This document shows positions 57,004-64,000 of a stretch of 64,000 bases of DNA, in pieces. The stretch's first letter is position 1. Each line of letters begins with the position of its first letter. Origin of the DNA: Fistularia commersonii (Eukaryota > Chordata > Actinopteri > Syngnathiformes > Fistulariidae). The stretch covers positions 21,280,067 to 21,344,066 of the forward strand of contig JBBMNZ010000005.1 in the NCBI GenBank assembly GCA_037954325.1, given 5' to 3'. The position numbers and the translations under genes were made by a program. Under the pieces are notes generated by a model. That model saw only the letters and a list, made by a program, of their open reading frames with translations. It was not told the origin of the DNA and did not search any database.

Positions 57004-59528
57004 TCAGAAAGAGTGGATGAAATTGAAGTAGGCGTTGAGGAAGCCGGTGGGATCCTCCAGCTGCGGGTAGTGACTGATGTGTTCGTCCAGGACGGTGACG
57101 GTGGACCTCTTGACCAGCCGCCTGCGGGGACAAAGATAAGGACTGACGCCGACGCAATGTCGAGCGTTTCCGTACGAAAGCGCGAAACGGAATCAGAACC
57201 GGAGATGGGGTTCGTTCATTCATCCAAACCAGCAGCTTTCCCAGTTAATGTGGATCTACAGTTGTTGAGACGCACAGCCGCCGCGGCCCGACGCCTCACA
57301 GATACTCACCGGTAGAGACGGATGAACTGCGGGTGGGGGTTGACCGGGTCCAGAGGGCCGTAGATCATGTGCACTGCAGGGACGGGAGGGACCAGTCAGA
57401 GGAGAGCCGGGGGAGTGACGGGGTTTCAAAATGACGACCGATGAGTTTGGATGGGAGACCGGCCGTGACGATCCGCTCCGGTTTACATGAACTCCCGACA
57501 CTGACATCATCCATCCCATCCCGTCCCATCCCATCCCGTCCCGTCCCATCCCATCCCCCCGCACACAGATGGACCGTGAGGCTTCTCCCAGTTAAGCAGC
57601 TTAGCGTCAGAAGCTGCGTCGAGGCGGCGACGGTCCAGGTCTGAACCCTAAAATTAAAGCGGTACCAAGACCTTGTGAGGCCTTCACTGTGCGGGGAAAC
57701 GCACGCTCAACACAACACCGGCCAACACTGAGAAACAGACGAGTAATTTCATTTATTTCCCCTTTTTCCTTTCGATGAAATGCCAATTTTTATACATTTA
57801 GTACTCAGTTAGCAGTTTTTTTCAAAAAGAAGTGAAACGCGGAGTAATGCTGCAGTGATTGGTTGGTTTTCAAGAGAGTTCTCTCTGGTTTCAAGCAGTT
57901 TATAGCTCATTTTTTTAGGAACTTTCCAGTGTTTTTCTGTGGTTAAAAAATTGATGATTGATACAAATTATTTGGTATTTTCTCAGCGATCTGAGTCACT
58001 TGCTCTTTTAATGGTTGAAGAACCTGAAATCCTGCTGAGTTTTCAGGTCAACCAAACCAAGACTAACAAAAACAATTATCCAAAATTTTTTTCAACCTTG
58101 ATCTCGTTATTTTTAATAATAATAAAAAGTTAAATAATGACTAAATTAATTAAATATCATCATCACATAGAAAATTGTACAGATTATTTTATGGAATATT
58201 TTTAATAACTATTAATAATTTTAGGATGTTAATATAAAACATAAAAAAAATATTTTAAAAGTTGTTTTCTGAAAATGAAGGGTCTCCCTCCGTTGTGGGT
58301 GCAGCTCAACACTCACATGGGATGAAGGTGGAGGAGAGCGCTCCCACCCAGCGCTCTCTGTGCTGCAACCTCTGGTTGATGTACTGGAGGACACTGGAGG
58401 AGAAACCAGATGGAAGGAAATGTAGTCATGTAAATCCATTCTCACACACACGCACACGCACACGCACACGCACACACACACACACACCTGTCCAGCACCA
58501 GGTTGCCATCATTGTAGCGTAAACCGGTCCACATGTCCCAGAACTCTGCACTGGAGGGCTGCGTGTACGGACCGAAAACCTCCCCGATTCTGCCGGAGAC
58601 AGAACTTTTAATGGCCGCCGGGCGACAGGCGGCGCCTCGGAGGCTTCGGTTCGGACGCCGCGGTTACCCCTTCTGGAAGATCATGTAGTTGGTGAGGCGG
58701 GTCAGAACCGGAGCCAGGACGCTGGAGTCCTTCAGGAGCTGTTGGAGGCAGAAAGAGCTCAGAGAGGCGCGTCGTCTTCTGCGAAAAGGTTTGTCGCTTG
58801 CGGCGGCGGCGACGGAGCCGGGCTCACCGTCTGCAGCAGCCGCGGGTGGTGCGTCTCAGGAAACAGCCCTGGAGAGAACAACATAGATCTTGTACAATTA
58901 TTTCGAATTCACAGAAAGCTGTTCAATAGCCAGAACTGACTGATATTTGCAAAAGATTAAAAAAAAAAAAAAGATGATAAGAAACTAGTTTTAAATTCTA
59001 ATTCATCACTTGCCATAAAAGTGAACTTCAAGTCTTTGCCTGGAAATATTGAAGTTTTATTTAATACCTATTTTCACAAAACACCCTGAACATTCTGTTT
59101 TACTTTTATTTTTTATTGATTTATAAATGAATAAAAAAATAAAGTTTATTTTTTTTCCTTGAAATCTTTCAAGTGTTGAACTTGAACGGCAGAATTCCTG
59201 TGGTGAAGCGTAAAGGTTTGAGCCGCGAGTCTGAAACAACAACCGGCAGGAAATAAGGAAGCTAGCAGAGAAACTGCAATAAGTATCTATATTGTGAATT
59301 CACAGGAGTCCAGCAGGTCCTATTGGTAACCGTTAGGATACGATCGATCAGTGATCAATGAAATCTGGACCGCCTTGGGTAGCGTTCAAGGACAAGCCAT
59401 GCTTTTCGGCATTTTACCTCCATTGGAGAGACACAGGCTGTTGATGGTCAGGTGACCCGAGCGGTTGTTGTCACTCCTGGTTTGGCCGGCCAAGAGAGAA
59501 GAAACATGGAGGGAGGGTGGTGAATGTA

Positions 59529-59575
<47 letters not shown>

Positions 59576-62500
59576 CTGTAGAGCAGTTCAAGGGCCACTG
59601 TGTCTCCGTAGTCGTGGGACACCAGGTTGACCCTGTGGTTGCTCAGCGCCAGGTGGGCGAGCAGCGCCTCCACGGCGCTGGCCTGCTCAAAGATGGAGTA
59701 TCTGTGGGGACGCTGCAAGGGGAAACAAGACATCTGTGTCAAATCCATCGCTCGAATCCACACATGATGGTCCATCACTTCATTCTAGATTCACCTCAAA
59801 CATCTATGAAATCGACCGGTTGAGAAAATCGCTACATCATACTTATGTGCATATGTCCATGCATGACATACATACATACATACACGTATATACATGTACA
59901 AACATTCATGCAGATACACAAACATACATATATACATACATATACCTACATACATACAAACATACAAAGTTACATTCATTAATACACATATATACAATTA
60001 CACACATACATATAAATAATAACATACACATACTAACATACATACACATACCTACAAACATGGATACAAACATACATTCATACAAACACAAATACATATA
60101 CATGCATACATACACAGAGACATACATACATACATACATACATGCAATTACATACATACAAACATACGTGCATGCATACATAAATATACATATACATATA
60201 CAGATACACACAAACATGTATTCATTAGATAAGATAAACTTAATTGATCCCAATAGGGCAAATTCCTTAGTCACAGCAGCATAAAACTTAAAGAAAGGTG
60301 GAAGACAGGATATAACAAATAATAATAAAATGATATATATATATATATAAGATATATACAAAATCTATATGATATTTAAAAGTACTTATAAATATACATA
60401 TATATATATATTTAAATATATAAAAATATAAATATACAAATATACATATAAATATCTACATATATACAACACACACTTTAACATACTTACATAAACATAC
60501 ATACCAGCAAACATGAACATATACAAACATATATAAACAAAAATGCATACATATACTCACATACATACAAACATGAATACACCCATATTCATGAAAATAC
60601 ATAGATAAACATACCCAAAATACATAAACATATACATACATACCTTCATAAAAACATTTATAAATACACCTACATACATACAAACACTAACATACATTTA
60701 CATAAATATATACATGTACACACAAACATATACTTACATATACATATATACAAATAAACACATACATAAAAACATAAATACACACACATACAACATACAT
60801 ACATATATATATACATACATTCATATATACACACACACAAACTTGCGTATACATAGATTCACATACATCCATTCATACACTCATACATATGTACATACAT
60901 TCAATTACATACATAAATTATACATACATAAATACACTCATACAAATACATACGCATACAAACATACATACAAACGTGCATTAATACACATCCATATGAA
61001 TACATATATACACACATAACCACATACATACATACAAACATATAACAAAATACATACATATGTACATCCATATACACATACATTCATACAAACATGCATA
61101 CTTACACACACATACATAACCACATACATACATAGATACGTACACATAAGCACACATGTATGTATATGTTCTTATACATACATCATACGTATACACACAT
61201 ACATACAAACATGCATAAATGCACATACATCTATAAATACACACACACACGTACATATACATACATCCATACATATACCCCTTCATGTATATATATAAAC
61301 ATACATTCAAGTACATACATAAATTTTACATACATACAAATACAAACACATGCATACATAAACACATACATTCAAACATGCATATATACACATACATAAA
61401 AATATATACCTACAACCAAACATATAAATAAACACACACATACGCATAACAAAATACACACGCACATACATGAACGTGTAGCTGAGTGGTAGAGCGCATG
61501 CTTCGCATATATGAGGTTAAATTTCCGGCATCTCCATTGTAAGTTGCTTTGGATAAAAGCGTATTAGCATATACATATACATTAATACATACATGCATAA
61601 ACATACAAGCACACATACATACAACATATACACACATACATACAAACAAATATGCATACACACATACACCTACATGCATATATATATATATATACCCATA
61701 CATGCATATATACATATTCAAATATATACATACGCATACAAACAAATATACATACATGTGCATATATACATACACACATACAAACATATATTCATATATA
61801 TACATACGCATAAAACCATATATTCATACATGTACACACATACATACACATAATTAGATACATATATTCATACATAAAGACTCATAAACACAAACATGCA
61901 TACATATTTACACACATACACAAACATAAATAAATGCATGCATGCATGAATACATACAAACATCTACATACGTATACACATAAACGTGCAGACATATACA
62001 CATACATCAATATGTACACATACGTATACATTTATATATATGCATAAACATACATTCACACACCCATACAAACATATAAACACACATGCATACACACATA
62101 ATAATAATAATAATAATAATACATGGGATTTTTATAGCGCTTTTCATGACACTCAAAGACGCTTCACAAGTAAAAAAAAAAAAAAAAAAATATACATACA
62201 TATACAGTACGTACACATATTCACACATTCACATACATACACTTATATGTATATACTATATACACGCATAAACACATACATACAAACATGCATACATAAA
62301 TATACACACATACATATAAACATGCATACATAAATGTGCATACACATACTTAAATACATATGTACATGCACACACACACAAACACACACACACACACACA
62401 TACATACATTTACAAGCATACATTCATATATACACATAGCTACAAACATATATACATACATTTTGAAATAGCACATATATACACAAATAACAACACAAAT

Positions 62501-63408
62501 ACATACATATATACCTATTCATCTATAGACATATACATGCACATACTACATATACACACATATATAAACATATATACATACATACATACATGTACATATA
62601 TACACATAAATACACAAACACACAAATACATACATACGTACACAAATACATATATATGCAAATATACACATATACATACATATATACACACATACATACA
62701 CAAACACACAATACATAGATACATACATACATACATACTTACACAAATAAATACATACACGTACTTACATACATACACACACACACACATACATTCATAT
62801 ACATAGACATACATATATACATCCGTACACAAACATACATACACACATACATTCATACATACATATATACCTATACATACATACACATACCTAAATACAT
62901 ATACATAAATATACATATATATTTATATATGTATACATTTTTACATGTAAACATATATATTTACATGTAAAGCCATCCATCCATCCATTGTGATGATATA
63001 AAAATACAAATGCTATTAAAAGTTGTTACTATTGTGTTTCAGCTGTACCATAATGCACCTGCTGCTGTGGCTAATTCCTTTCCCTCTGAGGTTCATAAAT
63101 AAATCCATCTCTACATGGAATCTTATTCAGACGGTTCATCTTAGAAGCCATGATAACGAACACGTATAAAATCTCTGGCCCGGCAGTAAAATAAATGTCA
63201 ATGCAAACAAACCTACTATATCAAGTGGTAATACAGAAAATGGACCCCAGACAGGCTCTGGATGTTATTCTCTGCTGAGAGCGTCCTGGTGTGAGGAGCT
63301 CCACACCGTCAGGTCAGCCACTCACCGGCTTGTCGCTGAAGCCGAACCCCAGGAAGTCCAAAGCCACCACTCGGTTGAAGCGCTGGGTGAGCGGCTCCCA
63401 GATCTGCA

Positions 63409-63439
<31 letters not shown>

Positions 63440-63576
63440 TAAGAGGGTGTCCTGCGGGGCTGAGGCGCCCCCCCGCGGAGCAGCTGCAGGGCGTACCTTG
63501 CTCCAGTCGTAGCTGGAGGTGGGGAAGCCGTGCAGCAGGACGACCACGTCTGAGCTGCCCAGAGCCCCGTGGGAAT
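57004..63576 (-). CDS. mest: Mesoderm-specific transcript homolog, alpha/beta hydrolase, 5' partial
   Basis: MEST is an ER-associated epoxide-hydrolase-like protein linked to fat storage and imprinted in mammals; its substrate is not settled. Coding exons in transcript order: 63576-63497, 63403-63326, 59712-59576, 59476-59418, 58868-58828, 58738-58668, 58589-58488, 58393-58317, 57373-57310, 57121-57004. All phases agree and give about 275 of the roughly 335 residues expected. Motifs: VVVLLHGFPTSSYDW (oxyanion-hole HGFP), VALDFLGFGFSDKP, NLVSHDYGDTVALELLYR (nucleophile Asp in HDYGD), HMIYGPLDPVNPHP (acid), and EHISHYPQLEDP (catalytic His). The stop TGA is at 57006-57004. The first visible exon starts in phase 1 (DSHGALGSSD), matching human DSVGVVGSPE, so the exons for the N-terminal membrane segment lie beyond 63577, probably past the window edge. 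Confidence 0.94.
57374..58316 (-). other. mest intron
   Basis: Contains a (CCCAT/CCCGT)n repeat at 57508-57556. The A/T-rich stretch 57730-58260 has no recognised element. Confidence 0.5.
58444..58487 (-). repeat. (CA)n microsatellite touching a mest splice donor
   Basis: On the transcribed strand the exon ends GGACAG and the donor gtgtgt is itself the first unit of the repeat. Other mest tracts: 59532-59571, a few nucleotides from the donor of the HDYGD exon, and 63407-63438, ending at the acceptor of exon 63403-63326. Confidence 0.9.
61476..61570 (+). mobile_element. tRNA-Ala-derived SINE
   Basis: The head gtgtagctgagtggtagagc followed by gcatgcttcgcat and a decayed B box ending ggcatctcca closely follows a tRNA-Ala(CGC) sequence. 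Directly joined is ttgtaagttgctttggataa, the 3' tail of the LINE at 17246-17730. It cannot be a working tRNA: the B box (ggttaaatttcc) is degraded and the acceptor stem is incomplete. Confidence 0.8.
62101..62190 (+). mobile_element. Retroposon scrap with (AAT)n and poly-A
   Basis: An (AAT)n run followed by atttttatagcgcttttcat, gacactcaaagacgcttcac and an A17 tract. The core is common at the ends of teleost retroposons. Class not determined. Confidence 0.45.
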
Positions 63577-64000
63577 CTGGCTCGGGGAGAGGAGACACGG
63601 CTGCAGTGACTGCAGTGACTGTGGCCTCCTGGAGGCTCCTCACACCGCCTGAGGCAGCAGACGGCTCCTCCACCGACACACACACACTGCGGACGGACGC
63701 AAAGTCAAACCTGCTCGCATTGTTTGTTTTTCCTTCCCCGTAGAGCTCAGCTGATTCCATACAGACCTCCGCAAACGTCAGCCGCCATTACACGGATCGA
63801 TCGTCGATTGATTCACGGGTCAATCGATAGATAGATTCATTGAAAAATAGTTTGAAAATGTCTCTGAGAATCCAGATGTCCAAGATGAAAATAAGATCAT
63901 TTAAATAAGAGGAATTTTACATACATACATAGATATACAGTGCCTATCATAAGTATTCATCCCCTTGGATGTCTTACCCTTTTAGTGCTTTCATAAATCA
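63577..64000 (-). other. mest intron continuing to the window edge
   Basis: No further mest exon is recognised. A minus-strand frame runs open to about 63760 (MESAELYGEGK...), but it has no similarity to MEST and a good acceptor (ccgagccag) separates it from the exon. Confidence 0.5.

Larger units (their letters stand above)
59860..62960. repeat. Decayed CATA tetranucleotide repeat, about 3 kb
   Basis: Nearly the entire 3.6-kb mest intron between the FGFSDKP exon and the HDYGD exon is imperfect (CATA)n with scattered point changes. It is interrupted by a LINE scrap near 60226-60300 (taattgatcccaatagggca), a SINE at 61476-61570 and another retroposon scrap near 62101-62190. Long open frames of Tyr/Thr/His or Met/Cys/Val on either strand are products of the repeat. 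Confidence 0.9.

Noticed and set aside
61476..61550. Functional tRNA-Ala gene
   Set aside because: The B box is degraded, the 5' acceptor stem is missing, and the sequence continues directly into a LINE-type tail, so it is a SINE.
59736..62916. Multiple Tyr/Thr/Ile- or Met/Cys/Val-rich open frames on both strands
   Set aside because: All come from the CATA repeat, which lacks stops in several frames.
63577..63760. Alternative mest first exon starting MESAELYGEGK
   Set aside because: The frame is open but shows no similarity to the MEST N-terminus, and the phase-1 acceptor at 63577 matches the human exon boundary.

Overview
The window is nuclear DNA from a vertebrate, almost certainly a ray-finned (teleost) fish. 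The reasons are multi-exon genes with GT-AG introns, many introns of only 70-100 bp, dense (GT)n microsatellites, and fish-type non-LTR retrotransposon and tRNA-derived SINE fragments. A spiny-rayed (percomorph) species fits but cannot be proven here. No prokaryotic feature, CRISPR array or functional tRNA/rRNA gene was seen. All exon models were spliced by eye; the strongest support is that reading phases match across junctions.

Layout. (1) 240-43276, plus strand: a collagen VII-type gene (col7a1-like) lacking its 5' end. In order it encodes the end of VWA domain 1, seven fibronectin III domains, a Pro/Thr-rich linker, VWA domain 2, a collagenous block, an unusually large acidic hinge, a second collagenous block, and an NC2 region with a Kunitz domain and a short tail. 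(2) 46572-47128, plus strand: a urocortin gene whose mature peptide is of urocortin-3 type but which sits where mammals have UCN2, immediately downstream of COL7A1 on the same strand. (3) 48880-56607, plus strand: a complete 24-exon coatomer gamma gene, called copg2, predicting 873 residues. (4) 63576-57004, minus strand: mest, an alpha/beta-hydrolase gene, with ten 3' coding exons present and the 5' end outside the window. copg2 and mest are convergent, with poly(A) signals about 50 bp apart, as for the mammalian COPG2-MEST pair.

Mobile and repeated DNA fills the larger introns. It includes a deleted pogo-like DNA transposon (5566-6516), a deleted hAT element nested in a LINE end (54721-55369), a MITE (49725-50162), at least eight fragments of an RTE-like LINE, minisatellites grown from that LINE's terminal codons, CR1/L2/Rex1-like LINE ends, tRNA-derived SINEs, and a 3-kb decayed CATA repeat in a mest intron. 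(GT)n tracts lie directly against many splice sites.

The genes do not form one pathway: an anchoring-fibril collagen, a CRF-family peptide hormone, a COPI coat subunit and an ER-type hydrolase. What joins them is conserved synteny, COL7A1-UCN2 and COPG2-MEST, brought together on one fish segment.
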